A stretch of DNA of 64,000 nt from Amaurobius ferox (lineage: Eukaryota > Arthropoda > Arachnida > Araneae > Amaurobiidae). The notes under the pieces were generated by a model that was not told where the DNA came from, searched no databases, and was given only the letters and a program-made list of their open reading frames with translations. Numbering within the stretch: position 1 is the first letter of the stretch; each line of letters starts with the position of its first letter. Below are positions 1 through 12,277 of this stretch, one piece after another. A program made the position numbers and the translations under genes. The DNA is taken from positions 124,031,642-124,095,641 of the forward strand of contig OX578147.1 in assembly GCA_951213105.1 (NCBI GenBank). Reading direction: 5' to 3'.

Positions 1-904
1 AAATATAAATCCAAGGAAACAAATAAAAATGCTCAAAATAACATTAATCGAAACTATTTTCCCTTTGTCAAGTTGTTGAATAACTAATATTTGAATGTAA
101 CTATACAGAAATATAAAACATCTGCTCAATAAATATTGTAGAATCCATTCAGTTCTATTTACACATCGACGATACGAAACAGAAAACTTAATAAATCGAA
201 TTTTAAGGAAAAGTATACACGGTAACACAGGTTATATAATGTATGACAATATGAAGCAATGGCATTGACACTCGAATACCTCAAAGACGAGCTTATGGCG
301 TCACTTGCACCTGCCTCATTGACGAATTGTTGCGCTTTTAAATGCAAAACTATGAAACAAGTACAGTACCTACAAATAAGAGTGTGACGACCGTCTATCA
401 GAGATGAGACAGGTTCATCCTGAGCCCGAACCAGCTGATAATAAAGTAATATTCTCGGCTGCTAATAAAGTAATTTAAATTTGAAGTCAAAAACTTAGTG
501 AATGGGTTCTATCTATGTTAAATCATTCTATGCTAGTAAGTGTGTGGTAAAAAATGGTACGTTGTTTATTATTGACATTTCCAATTGACATATTGGTAAA
601 TAGGAATATCTGATATGTATAGAATAATCAAGGAATGACAATATAAAATATTTGATGTGAGCAGAACATAACTTTCCTTATATGATGAAATGAATTTACT
701 TCTTTAACGGGGAAAAACTGATGGAAATAATCCATGACATAGTGTTTGTAACTTTAAATTTAAATTGTACATCCAGATGGAACTATTTCGTACCTAGTTA
801 ATTTATAGTTTACGCAATTCTGAAATTAACACTTACCAGTATTGATATAGCATCCTCGATAAGCAATATAGTTCATATATTTAAATATTTTAATAATAAA
901 TTCA
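1..904. other. No gene recognised
   Basis: AT-rich sequence with only short accidental open frames on both strands. No transposon protein, hairpin of the cluster type or RNA gene is visible. Confidence 0.6.
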
Positions 905-1140
905 TCAATTTGGCATCATTTTTATTAACTGCGTCATTTGTGCAATTTTGATGATATTTTCGTCAATATGGGGCCAAATATCGCCAAGTTGGCGATATTT
1001 AGAAGAGCATTTCTTATAAAAGGTATGGCCATTATTTTATATGACGGAATTAATTTGCAAACTATTGTATCCTATTTGAAGACATTTTTATCAATTTGGA
1101 ATCATTTAAAAAAAAAAGCCAAGTTGGCGATATGCCGCCA
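905..1140. repeat. Two-copy diverged repeat with a palindrome
   Basis: Two related stretches each contain a 'caatttggc/caatatggg' block followed by CCAAGTTGGCGATAT. The first carries a perfect 25-bp palindrome at 976-1000 with 12-bp arms around a single G. No coding or known RNA role is recognised. Confidence 0.5.
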
Positions 1141-1417
1141 AAATTCGTTACCAAAATTTTGCCTAACGTTATAGACGGATCTTATGGTGCTGATTTCGAA
1201 TAAGAGATCAGAAGCCAAGGCGTTAACATTGACCGATATCTTTGGAAATACCTGAAACAAAGAATTCGTGTGAAATTTGGTTTTATTATTATACACGAAA
1301 AGTCACTTGATTTTAAGAGATTGAGCTAAGGATATATTTCAATTTTTTAACTTGATGTTCGTTCAAACCGCTGAGGTCCAAAATAATCTGGTTCCTTTCA
1401 TCAGTGTAACCGTTTCA

Positions 1418-1870
1418 GTTCTCTCGATTTTGAACTTATCCTGCTAGCCAGTCTTGGACCCACCATGTACCCTGGTTTTGAGAATTAACTCGAAAATCAG
1501 GGAAGTAGAAAATCTAAATTTAATATATCTTTTCTTTTGGGGTATATTTTAATTATTTCGACTTTGAACCGTATCGGGATAGATCACCTTAGAAAATCAC
1601 CTGTTTTTGCAGAATAACCCGAGAACAGGTGTATAAAAATTCCCCTCTTTTTAGCATGTCTTAGTCAATTGCAGTATACTCTTTGGATTAAAAACCTTAT
1701 CAGGCTAGCCTTTCCTGAGCCAACAAAAGGGATATATTCAGTTTTTGAGAATAATTCAAAAATCTGAGCATCTAGAATGTGTAAATTTAGTATATCAGTG
1801 TCCTTTGGGGTATATTGTATTTCTTCCGATTTCGAACCATATCGGGTTAGCTCGTCTTGGGCTCGCCATT
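1418..1870. repeat. Three diverged tandem units of about 140 to 180 bp
   Basis: Units near 1418, 1553 and 1689 share blocks such as 'gaaccgtatcggg', 'gagaataactcgaaaatc' and 'tttggggtatatt'. They lie just upstream of the first hairpins but show no GGTNAC/GTCACC core. No function is recognised. Confidence 0.55.
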
Positions 1871-2143
1871 GTGATGTTGGGATTGATTTCATTACGAAGT
1901 TGAATCCTTCGCATTCAGGCTTTTGATCTTTTGAAGTTGATAAGTTTGCATGCAATTGCTAAATATTGCTAAATATGTTAAATGTGCCTTGAACTTTGTA
2001 AAGGACTGCCACAGCCCAATCAGATATAGAACTGTCCAGCTGACATTAGCATTGATATACTGGGACAATTCCTAGCTCTTATTGACGAAGATATCTACAA
2101 TATCATCAGAAGTGCTACTGAATCATTTGATGAGTTTGAGTTA

Positions 2144-2195
2144 GGGTGATTTTTCCAGGTGGCGTAATTAATTTCGTCATCAGGTTAAATCATCT
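2144..2195 (+). ncRNA. miR-36-like hairpin A1 (diverged)
   Basis: The 3' arm starts at 2177 with seed CAUCAGG. Both CACCGG changes, C to U and C to A, are in the seed. The stem still pairs over about 17 of 20 positions around a 12-nt loop, with GGTGGC opposite GTCATC. Confidence 0.5.
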
Positions 2196-2370
2196 GGATT
2201 TCGACTTTATCTGATCATTTCAAGCTGACAAGTTTGCATGCAACTGCCGGAAACTGTTCAATTTGTCTTAAAATTGCAAAGGACTCACTGTCCTATTAGA
2301 ATTGGCCATCTGACACTGAATATTGAACTACTGGGACGAATTCTGAGGATACTGGAATGAGTCTGAGTTT

Positions 2371-2424
2371 GTATGATTTAAACCAATGCGTTTCAATTGA
2401 ATTCGTCATGGGTTTGAATCATGC
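2371..2424 (+). ncRNA. miR-36-like hairpin A2 (diverged)
   Basis: A continuous 14-pair lower stem (2371-2384 with 2411-2424, two G-U pairs). The apical part is decayed, AATGCG facing GTCATG. Putative 3' product from 2406, seed CAUGGGU. Confidence 0.45.
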
Positions 2425-2622
2425 AGATTTCGGCTTATCTGATCTCTCCCAAGTTTTCATGTCTGCATTAAATTGTTAAACGTAGAAATTATTGCCTTAC
2501 TCATGGTATATGTCTCTGACCTTGGATTCTGTCCGTCGACCTTCTGTGACAATTTATAACTCTTTTGGTCGACGTTTGATCTACAACAGAATAAAGCTGA
2601 TGTATTTGATGGGTCTGAGTTT

Positions 2623-2677
2623 GTATGATTTAAACCAGTTACGTTTCAATTGAATTCGTCACCGGTTTGCATCTTAC
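2623..2677 (+). ncRNA. miR-36-family hairpin A3
   Basis: AGTTAC at the loop faces GTCACC across 15 nt. The stem continues with few mismatches to 2623/2677. 3' product from 2659, seed CACCGGU. This is the best preserved of the three upstream units. Confidence 0.6.
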
Positions 2678-2699
2678 GAATTTAGACTTATCTGATCTT

Positions 2700-3850
2700 T
2701 CCAAGATATCAAGTCTGCACTAATTTATTAGACAACATGAATTGCTAGTCAACATTATAAAGGGCTCAAGAATGTCACAAACGAGAATAGAACCATCGGA
2801 ATATGACCATCGTACGTCGGCTATCCATCTAGACACTTTAATGCATCCAACAAGCAAGGTCAGGTTGTCATGTAAGAATCACTTTCCACAAATCGGGAAT
2901 CGATCCTAGGATATTCCAGCCAAGCTAATAAGGTTCCTGCGCGGAAGCGCTGAAATCCTACAGCGTGGTAATTATTATGATCCTGCTGCATTTTATGATC
3001 CTGAGTGTATGATTTAACCCAGTTTTATTTTACTTCTTGTTTTGCTTATAATTGTATCAGTGTTCTTAAATAATAATCTTAGAACTTTTGCTTAGCTTTT
3101 CTTAGCTTTATGACCATTTATTTGAAAAGTTAACAGATCAAACAATCACAAAGTTATTACATTCATTTTGTGTTGTAATAGCTTTTTGTTGTAATAGCTT
3201 ATAATCGTGTTGAAGATGTTTGTAATAGCTTTTCATTTTCACGACCAAGAATTTACCAACATACATTTATATATAAGAAAAGTCATTGTCTTTGTCTGTG
3301 TGTAATGCTTGGCGATCGACTTGCGGACTTATTTAGCAAATTTTGTGATATGTCAATCCAAATTGACGAAAAAATAGTCGAAATTGCAAAGATGACTCCA
3401 GAACGTACCGCTCACGTCCGGATTTTCTACAATTGGGTAAACTGCTATATTACTACAATAACTGTTATATTATTACAATTGTAAACTGTCTCTCTGTTAT
3501 ATTACTACAATTGGGTAAACTGTTATATTATTATTGAAAGATCATTTCTTCATTGAAACAGTGCGTAGTCTCTTAGGTTTTACTGCAATATTACATTACA
3601 CTTCTAGTGAGAATTACGTATTACTAACTAGTGAATACCCACGAAAAACATAAGGTATTGTAAAACATTTTAAAAATACTGAAACTGTACCCCAGAAAAT
3701 ATTCAGAAAGGATTTGGTTATTATAGTTAGTACCTGGTTGCTAATCCGGGAAGAGGACATTGTGACGGGATTAGAATACAATCCAAGACATTGCATTTCA
3801 TGTGTCTAACCATTACACACATGAAGTAAGGAATTTCTTTGTCCTCGTAA
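2700..3850. other. No gene recognised
   Basis: Holds a truncated A-type unit near 3005-3030 and an interspersed-looking stretch at about 3245-3430 beginning with 'tatataagaaaagtc' and 'tgtctgtgtgt', a pattern seen at ends of dispersed elements. A short tandem 'aaactgttatattac' block lies at 3425-3540. Confidence 0.45.
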
Positions 3851-3986
3851 TATGGGGGGGGGGGGGGTGAATTCCACTAAACCTGAGGAGTCTAGCTCAC
3901 ATTCAAAATTATATTATTTGATGATTTTCATTTAAGGTTTCACTGCCCGTGATTTGCTACAGTGTTGGAAATACGTCTGGCTGAGA

Positions 3987-4049
3987 GCTTGCATTTTCAT
4001 TTCGGTTACAGCTATTAAAATTTAATAGTTATCGGTGCAAATGCAAGCC
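3987..4049 (+). ncRNA. miR-36-like hairpin B1
   Basis: The lower stem GCTTGCATTT pairs perfectly with AAATGCAAGC. CGGTTAC faces GTTATCGG over an 18-nt loop. 3' product from 4029, seed UAUCGGU. Confidence 0.55.
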
Positions 4050-4302
4050 ATCAACTGGATGAACTTCATCAACAGTAAGAATGAAATTTAGAAGAATCTT
4101 GAAAGCTTCAGAATGGTTTCGAAAAGCAACATATTCTGTGGAATAGAGTCACGTTGTGAGTTCACCTTCCAAAAACATCTTCGTCAATGGAATGCTTGTC
4201 TCGTGATCAAGAAGTTTGAGTTTCTATTTCGACTTCTCAGGTAAGATATCATGTCAATAACTGTAAATGGAAATGTTCATTAAGGTTTCTAGCTTAAATT
4301 TA

Positions 4303-4790
4303 TACATAGCTGCCAACTCAACTGGTTTTTCCTGAAAACTCTGTTTTTGATGAATTTTCCCGATTTAAACAAGAATTCTCGGCTTTTGTCAATATTTTTA
4401 GAATTGCCTAAAGTCAGAGATTTTTCTATAAAACTTCTCTGTTAAACGAAATTTCGATCAAACTTCTGGTCGCCATTCTATTTCTTTTGTGCAAGAACCT
4501 AGAAACAGTACTAAATTGCATCATTTGTACTTTGATGTATACTTTTTCAAATAAGTATGATTTCACTTATGTCAATTGCATTTCCGTGTAAAGTTGAAAC
4601 ATCCATTTCCATACATGTTTAATTTCAAATATGTGAATTAAAAAATGCACAATATTCATTTCTTTGCAGTATGCTTTGCAATTAATATTTATTTTTGAAA
4701 GATCTGAATGATCTGAGCTGTATCTGTAAATCCGCGCAGCGGGATTGATGAGTTTTTATTATATATTATAAATGTTCATTTTAGGTTTCA
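4303..4790. repeat. Spacer block of the long B units (first of six)
   Basis: Begins CATAGCTGCCAACTC and ends near 'tccgcgcagcggga'. Related blocks start near 5651, 7932, 11693, 15436 and 16952. The opening bases equal the terminal inverted repeat of the element at 17770-19865, so the block may be an ancient non-autonomous insertion carried along by duplication; I found no matching right end. Confidence 0.5.
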
Positions 4791-4832
4791 CTGCCCTTCA
4801 CTGGCTAATCTGGAGTTACGTATGTTTGGTTG

Positions 4833-4892
4833 AGAGCTGCATTTCATTTAGTTACCGTTTATAAAGTAGTCACCGGGTGCAAATGCAGGTCA
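4833..4892 (+). ncRNA. mir-36: miR-36-family hairpin B2
   Basis: 3' product from 4870 with the canonical seed CACCGGG, followed by UGCAAAUGC. AGCTGCATTT pairs with AAATGCAGGT. The 5' arm reads AGTTAC instead of GGTTAC, leaving an A-C mismatch. Confidence 0.7.
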
Positions 4893-5322
4893 TAACCTGA
4901 AACAACTTCATCAAAAGGAAGAATGGATTTGAAAATGGTTTTGAAAGTTCAGGTCAGTGACTTGAAAAGCAAAATATTCTGTGAATAAAGCAGTTGTCAG
5001 GTTTCTCTGCAATCTGATAAACTGTTATATTACATATCTATTAAAAGACCATTTATTTATTGGAAATCAAAATAGTGGCATTAAGAAGGTTTTACTGCAA
5101 TTGAGGAGGAATTGAAGAAATTTAAAAGGGATTAGAATATAATCCGAGATATTGCATTTCAGGTGTATAATCATTAGACACATGAAGTAGGGGTTTCTTT
5201 GTTGGAACCTAATTCCACTTGGCCTCTGGCGTCTACTCCTACTTGAAATTTTATTATTTGATGATTTTTATTTAAGGTTTCATTGCCCATAATTTGCAAC
5301 TGTGTTGGAAATATGTCTGGCT

Positions 5323-5392
5323 GAGCGCTTGCATTTTGATTTCGGTTACAGTTGATAAAATTTAAAAGTTACCGGTGCAAATGCAAGCGCTC
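5323..5392 (+). ncRNA. miR-36-like hairpin B3
   Basis: A perfect 14-bp lower stem (5323-5336 with 5379-5392). Compared with B1, an A to C change on the left is matched by a G on the right. 3' product from 5369, seed UACCGGU. Confidence 0.65.
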
Positions 5393-6504
5393 AACTGGAT
5401 GAATTTCGGCAAAAGGAAGAATGAAATTTAGAAGGTTCTGGAAAGCTCAGAAATTCAGAATGGTTTTGCGAAGCAACATATTCTGTGGAAAAGGGAGTAT
5501 GAGTTGAGAGTTCAGCGTCCGAAAACATCGTCAATGGATTGCTTGTCTCGTGATCAAGAAGTTTGGGATTCTATTTCAATTTTTCTCAGGTACGATATCA
5601 TGTCAATAACTGTAAATAAAGAGACATTAGGGTTTCTAGCGTAAATTAATAGATAGCTGCCAACTCCATTGGTTTTTTCCTGGAAACTATTTTTGATGGA
5701 TTTTCCAGATTTAAAACAAGAATTCTCAGCTTTTGTCAATTTTTGTAGAATTACCTAAAGTCAGGGATTTTTCTATAAAACTTCTCTGTTAAAGGAAATT
5801 TCGATGAAACTTGCTGCCGCCATTCTATTTCTTTTGTGCAAGAACCTAGAAACAGTACTAAATTGCATCATTTGTACTTTGATATATACTTTTTCAAATA
5901 AGTATGATTTCACTTATGTCAATTGCATTTCCGTGTAAAGTTGAAACATCCATTTCCATACATGTTTAATTTCAAATATGTGAATTAAAATATGCACAAT
6001 ATTCATTTCTTTGCAGTATGCTTTGCAATTAATATTTATTTTTGAAAGATCTGAATGATCTGAATCGTAAATCCGCGCCGCGGGATTGTTGAGAAGGTTT
6101 TACTGCAGCACTTCTGCGTTACACTTCTTGTGAGAATTATGTATTAGTGGATACCCACGAAAAACCAAAGGTATTGTAAAACGGTTTAGAAATACTAAAA
6201 CTTTACCCCAGAACATGTTCAGGAAGGATTAGGCTATTATAGTTTGTACCTGGTTGCAAATCCGGGAAGAAGAAATTGAGGAGGGATTATTATATAATCC
6301 AAGTTATCGTATTTCATGTGTCTAATCATTAGACACATGAGGTAGGGGATTTCTTTGTTAGAACATACTTAGGGGGGAGGAGGGGCTAATTCCACTTGGC
6401 CTCTGGAGCCAACTGCTACTTGAAATTTCATTATTTGAAGATTTTCATTTCATTTAAGGTTACACTGCCAATGATTTGCTACTGTGTTGGAAATATGTCT
6501 GGTT

Positions 6505-6565
6505 GAGAGCCTGCATTTTCATTTCGGTTACAGTTAAATAGTTACCGGTGATAATTCAGGCTTTC
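6505..6565 (+). ncRNA. miR-36-like hairpin B4
   Basis: First of the short-loop (9-nt) type. GAGAGCCTG pairs with CAGGCTTTC at the base. 3' product from 6542, seed UACCGGU, then GAUAAUUCAGG. Confidence 0.6.
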
Positions 6566-7059
6566 AACTGGATGAACTTCATCAAAAGGGAGAATGAAAT
6601 TTAGAATGGTCTCTGAAGCTCAGAAATTCAGAATGGTTTTGCGAAGCAACATATTCTATGGAAAAGAGAGTCAAGTTGTGAGTTCAGCCGGCCAAAAATA
6701 TCGCCAATGGATTGCTTGTCTCGTGATCAAGAAGTTTGAGCTTGTATTTCAACTATTATCAGGTAAGATATGTCAATAACTGCAAATGAAATAACATTAA
6801 GGTTTCTAGCGTAAATTAATGAAGAAATTGAGGAGGTATTATTTTATAATCCAAGTTATCGTATTTCATGTGTCTAATCATTAGACACATGAGGTAGGGG
6901 ATTTCTTTGTTGGCACATACTTAGGGGGGGGGGGAGGGGACTAATTCCACTTGGCCTCTGGAGCCAACTGCTACTTGAAATTTCATCATTTGATGATTTT
7001 CATTTCATTTAAGGTTACACTGCCAATGATTTGCTACTGTGTTGGAAATATGTCTGGCT

Positions 7060-7120
7060 GAGAGCCTGCATTATCATTTCGGTTACAGTTAAATAGTTAC
7101 CGGTGAAAATTCAGGCTTTC
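7060..7120 (+). ncRNA. miR-36-like hairpin B5
   Basis: Short-loop type, 3' product from 7097. It differs from B4 by GAAAAUUCAGG after the seed UACCGGU and by one change in the left arm. Confidence 0.6.
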
Positions 7121-7616
7121 AACTGGATGAACTTCATCAAAAGGGAGAATGAAATTTAGAATGGTCTTGGAAGCTCAGAAATTCAGAATGGTTTTGCGAA
7201 GCAACATATTCTGTGGAAAAGAGAGTCAAGTTGTGAGTTCAGCCGGCCAAAAACATCGTCAATGGATTGCTTGTCTCGTGATCGAGAAGTTTGAGCTTCT
7301 ATTTCAACTATTATCAGGTAAGATATCATGTCAATAACTGCAAATGAAATAACATTAAGGTTTCTAGCGTAAATTAATGAAGAAATTGAGGAGGTATTAT
7401 TTTATAATCCAAGTTATCGTGTTTCATGTGTCGAATCATTAGACACATGAGGTAGGGGATTTCTTTGTTAGAACATACTTAGGGGGGGGGGAGGGGACTA
7501 ATTCCACTTGGCCTCTGGAGCCAACTGCTACTTAAAATTTCATTATTTGATGATTTTCATATCATTTAAGTTTACACTGCCAATGATTTGCTACTGTGCT
7601 GGAAATATGTCTGGCT

Positions 7617-7677
7617 GAGAGCCTGCATTTTCATTTCGGTTACAGTTAAATAGTTACCGGTGATAATTCAGGCTTCC
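7617..7677 (+). ncRNA. miR-36-like hairpin B6
   Basis: Short-loop type, 3' product from 7654, seed UACCGGU. The basal pair partner changes to CAGGCTTCC. Confidence 0.6.
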
Positions 7678-8455
7678 AACTGGATGAACTTCATCAGAAG
7701 GGAGAATGAAATTTAGAAGGGTCTTGGAAGCTCAGAAATTCAGAATGGTTTTGCGAAGCAAAATATTCTGTGGAAAAGGGAGTCAAGTTGCGAGTTCAAC
7801 GTCCGAAAACATCGTCAATCGATTGCTTGTCTCGTGATCAAGAAGTTTGGGTTTCTATTTCAGCTTTTCTCAGGTAAGATATCATGTCAATAACTGTAAA
7901 TGAAATGACATTAAGGTTTCTAGCGTAAATTAATACATAGCTGCTAACTCTATTGGTTTTTCCTGGAAACTATTTTTGATGGATTTTCCAAATTTTAAAC
8001 AAGAATTCTCGGCTTTTGTCAATTTTTTTAGAATTACCTAAAGTCAGGGAATTTTCTATAAAACATCTCTGTTAAAGGAAATTTCGATGAAACTTGCTGC
8101 CGCCATTCTATTTCTTTTGTGCATGGACATAGAAACGGTACTAAATTGCATCCTTTATAATTTGATGTATACTTTTTCAAATAAGTATGATGTCACGTAT
8201 GTAAATTGCATTTCCGTGTAAAGTTGAAACATCCTTTTCCATCCATGTTTAATTTCAAATATGTGAATTAAAAAATGCACAATGTTCATTTCTTTGCAGT
8301 ATGCTTTGCTATTAATATTTATTTTTGAAAGATCTGAATGATCTGAGCCGTAAATCCGCGCAGGGAGATTGTTGAGTTTTTATAATATATTATGAATTTT
8401 CATTTTAGGTTTCACTGCCCTTCACTGGCTACTATGGAGATACGTATGTTTGGTT

Positions 8456-8518
8456 GAGAGCTGCATTTCATTTCGGTTACCGTTTATATAATAGTCACCG
8501 GGTGCAAATGCAGGTCCT
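8456..8518 (+). ncRNA. mir-36: miR-36-family hairpin B7
   Basis: 3' product from 8495, seed CACCGGG, followed by UGCAAAUGCAGG. First member of the B7/B13/B19 set repeated at 3.75 kb. Confidence 0.75.
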
Positions 8519-9110
8519 ATCCTGAAACAACTTCATCAAAAGGAAGAATGGATTTGAAAATGGTTTTGAAAGATCAGGTCAGTGTCTTGAAAAGCAAAAT
8601 ATTCTGTGAATAAAGTAGTGGTCAGTTTTTTCTACAATCTGATAAACTGTTATATTACACATCTATTAAAAGACCATTTATTTATAGGAACGCAAAGTAG
8701 TAGGAAGGTTTTACTGCAACACTTTTGCATTACACTTCTTGTTAGAGTTATGCATTACTAATGGATACCCACGAAAAACCAAAGATATTATAAAACGGTT
8801 TAGAAATAGTTAAACTATACCCCAGAAAATGTTCAGAAAGGATTAGGCTATTATTGTTAGAACCTGATTGCAAATCCAGGAAGAGGAAATTGAGGAGGGA
8901 GTAGAATGTAATCCAAGATATAGCATTTCATGTGTCTAATCATTAGACACATGAAGTAGGGGATGTCTTTTTTAGAATCTACTTAGGGGGAGGGGACTAA
9001 TTCCACTTCGGTTCTGGAGCCTACTGCTACTAGAAATTTCATTATTTGATGATTTTCTTTTAAGGTTTCACTGCCCATGATTTGCTACTGTATTGGAAAT
9101 ATGTCTGACT

Positions 9111-9180
9111 GAGCGCTTGCATTTTCATTTCGGTTACTGTTGATAAAATTTAATAGTCACCGGTGCAAATGCAAGCCATC
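9111..9180 (+). ncRNA. miR-36-family hairpin B8
   Basis: Long-loop type, 3' product from 9157, seed CACCGGU. GCTTGCATTT pairs perfectly with AAATGCAAGC. Paralogues are B14 and B20. Confidence 0.7.
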
Positions 9181-9685
9181 AACTGGATGAACTTCATCAA
9201 AAGAAAGAATGAAATTTGGAAGTGCCTTGAAAGCTCAGAAATTCAGAATGGTTTTGCGAAGCAACATATTCTGTGGAAAAGAGAGTCTGTGAGTTCAGCC
9301 GGCCAAAAACATCGTCAATGGATTGCTTGTATCGTGATCAAGAAGTTTGAGCTTCTATTTCAACTATTATCAGGTAAGATATCATGTCAATAACTGCAAA
9401 TGTAATAACATTAAGGTTTGTAGCGTAAATTAATGAAGAAATTAAGGAAGAAGAAATTGAGAAGGTATTATTTTATAATCCAAGTTGTTATCGTATTTCA
9501 TGTGTCTAATCATTAGATACATGAGGTGGGGGATTCCTTTGTTAGAACATACTTAGGGGGGGGGGACTAATTCCACTTGGTCTCTCGAGCCAACTGCTAC
9601 TTGAAATTTCATTATTTGATGATTTTCATTTCATTTAAGGTTACACTGCCAATGATTTGCTACTGTGTTGGAAATATGTCTGGCT

Positions 9686-9746
9686 GAGAGCCTGCATTTT
9701 CATTTCGGTTACAGTTAAATAGTTACCGGTGTTAATTCAGGCTTTC
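9686..9746 (+). ncRNA. miR-36-like hairpin B9
   Basis: Short-loop type, 3' product from 9723, seed UACCGGU, followed by GUUAAUUCAGG. Shares this variant with B15. Confidence 0.6.
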
Positions 9747-10253
9747 AACTAGATGAACTTCATCAAAAGGGAGAAGGAAATTTAGAAGGGTCTTCGAAGT
9801 TCAAAAATTCAGAATGGTTTTGCGAAGCAACATATTCTGTGGAAAAGAGAGTCTGTGAGTTCAGCCGGCCAAAAACATTGTCAATGGATTGCTTGTCTCG
9901 TGATCGAGAAGTTTGAGCTTCTATTTCAACTATTATCAGGTAAGATATCATCCCAATAACTGCAAATGAAATGACAATAAGGTTTCTAGCGTAAATTAAT
10001 GAAGAAATTAAGGAAGAAGAAATTGAGAATGTATTATTTTATAATCCAAGTTATCGTATTTCATGTGTCTAATCATTTGACACATGAGGTAGGGGATTTC
10101 TTTGTTAGAACATACTTAGGGGGGGGGGAGGGGACTAATTCCACTTGGTCTCTGGAGCCTACTGCTATTTGAAATTTCATTATTTGTTGATTTTCATTTC
10201 ATTTAAGGTTACACTGCCAATGATTTGCTACTGTGTTGGAAATATGTCTGGCT

Positions 10254-10314
10254 GAGAGCCTGCATTTTCATTTCGGTTACAGTTAAATAGTTACCGGTGA
10301 TAATTCAGGCTTTC
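10254..10314 (+). ncRNA. miR-36-like hairpin B10
   Basis: Short-loop type, 3' product from 10291, seed UACCGGU. Lies in a putative 302-nt exon-like interval 10208-10509 bounded by TTTAAG and CAG|GTAAGA. Confidence 0.6.
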
Positions 10315-10807
10315 AACTGGATGAACTTCATCAAAAGGGAGAAGGAAATTTAGAAGGGTCATGGAAGCTCAGAAATTCAGAATGGTTTTGCGAAGCAACA
10401 TATTCTGTGGAAAAGAGTCAAGTTGTGAGTTCAGCCGGCCAAAAACATCGTCAATGGATTGCTTGTATCGTGATCAAGAAGTTTGAGCTTCTATTTCAAC
10501 TATTATCAGGTAAGATATCATGTCAATAACTGCAAATGTAATAACATTAAGGTTTCTAGCGTAAATTCGTGAAGAAATTGAGGAGGTATTATTTTATAAT
10601 CCAAGTTATCGTGTTTCATGTGTCTAATCATTAGACACATGAGGTAGGGGATTTCTTTGTTAGAACATACTTAGGGGGGGGGAGGGGACTAATTCCACTT
10701 GGGATCTGGAGCCAACTGCTACTTGAAATTTCATTATTTGATGATTTTCATTTCATTTAAGGTTACACTGCCAATGATTTGCTACTGTGTTGGAAATATG
10801 TCTGGCT

Positions 10808-10868
10808 GAGAGCCTGCATTTTCATTTCGGTTACAGTTAAATAGTTACCGGTGATAATTCAGGCTTTC
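10808..10868 (+). ncRNA. miR-36-like hairpin B11
   Basis: Short-loop type, 3' product from 10845, seed UACCGGU. Paralogue of B17 in the 3.75-kb block. Confidence 0.6.
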
Positions 10869-11377
10869 AACTAGATGAACTTCATCAAAAGGGAGAATGA
10901 AATTTAGAATGGTCTTGGAAGCTCAGAAATTCAGAATGGCTTTGCGAAGCAACATATTCTGTGGAAAAGGGAGTCAAGTTGTGAGTTCAGCCGGCCAAAA
11001 ACATCGTCAATGGATTGCTTGTCTCGTGATAAAGAAGTTTGAGCTTCTATTTCAACTATTATCAGGTAAGATATCATGTCAATAACTGCAAATGAAATAA
11101 CATTAAGGTTTCTAGCGTAAATTAATGAAGAAATTAAGGAAGAAGAAATTGAGGAGGTATTATTTTATAATCCAAGTTATCGCATTTCATGTGTCTAATC
11201 ATTAGACACATGAGGTAGGGGATTTCTTTGATAGAACATACTTAGGGGGGAGGAGGGGCTAATTCCACTTGGCCTCTGGAGCCAACTGCTACTTGAAATT
11301 TCATTATTTGATGATTTTCATTTCATTTAAGGTTACACTGCCAATGATTTGCTACTGTGCTGGAAATATGTCTGGCT

Positions 11378-11438
11378 GAGAGCCTGCATTTTCATTTCGG
11401 TTACAGTTGAATAGTTACCGGTGATAATTCAGGCTTTC
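11378..11438 (+). ncRNA. miR-36-like hairpin B12
   Basis: Short-loop type, 3' product from 11415. The loop reads AGTTGAATA, a variant shared only with B18. Confidence 0.6.
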
Positions 11439-12214
11439 AACTGGATGAACTTCATCAAAAGGGAGAATAAAATTTAGAAGGGTCTTGGAAGCTCAGAAAT
11501 TCAGAATGGTTTTGCGAAGCAAAATATCGTGGAAAAGGGAGTCAAGTTGCGAGTTCAACGTCCGAAAACATCGTCAATGGATTGCTTGTCTCGTGATCAA
11601 GAAGTTTGAGTTTCTATTTCAGCTTTTCTCAGGTAAGATATCATGTCAATAACTGTAAATGAAATGATATTAAGGTTTCTAGCGTAAATTAATACATAGC
11701 TGCTAACTCTATTGGTTTTTCCTGGAAACTATTTTTGATGGATTTTCCAAATTTTAAACAAGAATTCTCGGCTTTTGTCAATTTTTTTAGAATTACCTAA
11801 AGTCAGGGAATTTTCTATAAAACATCTCTGTTAAAGGAAATTTCGATGAAACTTGCTGCCGCCATTCTATTTCTTTTGTGCATGGACCTAGAAACGGTAC
11901 TAAATTGCATCCTTTATAATTTGATGTATACTTTTTCAAATAAGTATGATGTCACGTATGTAAATTGCATTTCCGTGTAAAGTTGAAACATCCTTTTCCA
12001 TCCATGTTTAATTTCAAATATGTGAATTAAAAAATGCACAATGTTCATTTCTTTGCAGTATGCTTTGCTATTAATATTTATTTTTGAAAGATCTGAATGA
12101 TCTGAGCCGTAAATCCGCGCAGGGAGATTGTTGAGTTTTTATAATATATTATGAATTTTCATTTTAGGTTTCACTGCCCTTCACTGGCTACTATGGAGAT
12201 ACGTATGTTTGGTT

Positions 12215-12277
12215 GAGAGCTGCATTTCATTTCGGTTACCGTTTATATAATAGTCACCGGGTGCAAATGCAGGTCCT
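12215..12277 (+). ncRNA. mir-36: miR-36-family hairpin B13
   Basis: 3' product from 12254, seed CACCGGG. The arms and product match those of B7 and B19. Confidence 0.75.

Larger units (their letters stand above)
1890..2760 (+). repeat. Diverged tandem units of about 240 bp carrying hairpins A1 to A3
   Basis: Three or four units share 'cttatctgatc', 'aagtttgcatgcaa/aagtctgcatta' and 'ttgtatgatttaaacc' blocks. Each complete unit holds one miR-36-like hairpin. A further unit near 3005-3030 keeps the left-arm block but has lost the right arm, so it is a truncated copy. Confidence 0.6.

Noticed and set aside
9163..9393. 76-codon frame shared by several B units (QAINWMNFIKRKNE..., also at 12928 and as 62-codon forms)
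   Set aside because: It lacks an ATG at the first position, overlaps the hairpin 3' arm, and is broken by indels in most paralogous units. Conservation follows the duplicated DNA, not a codon pattern.
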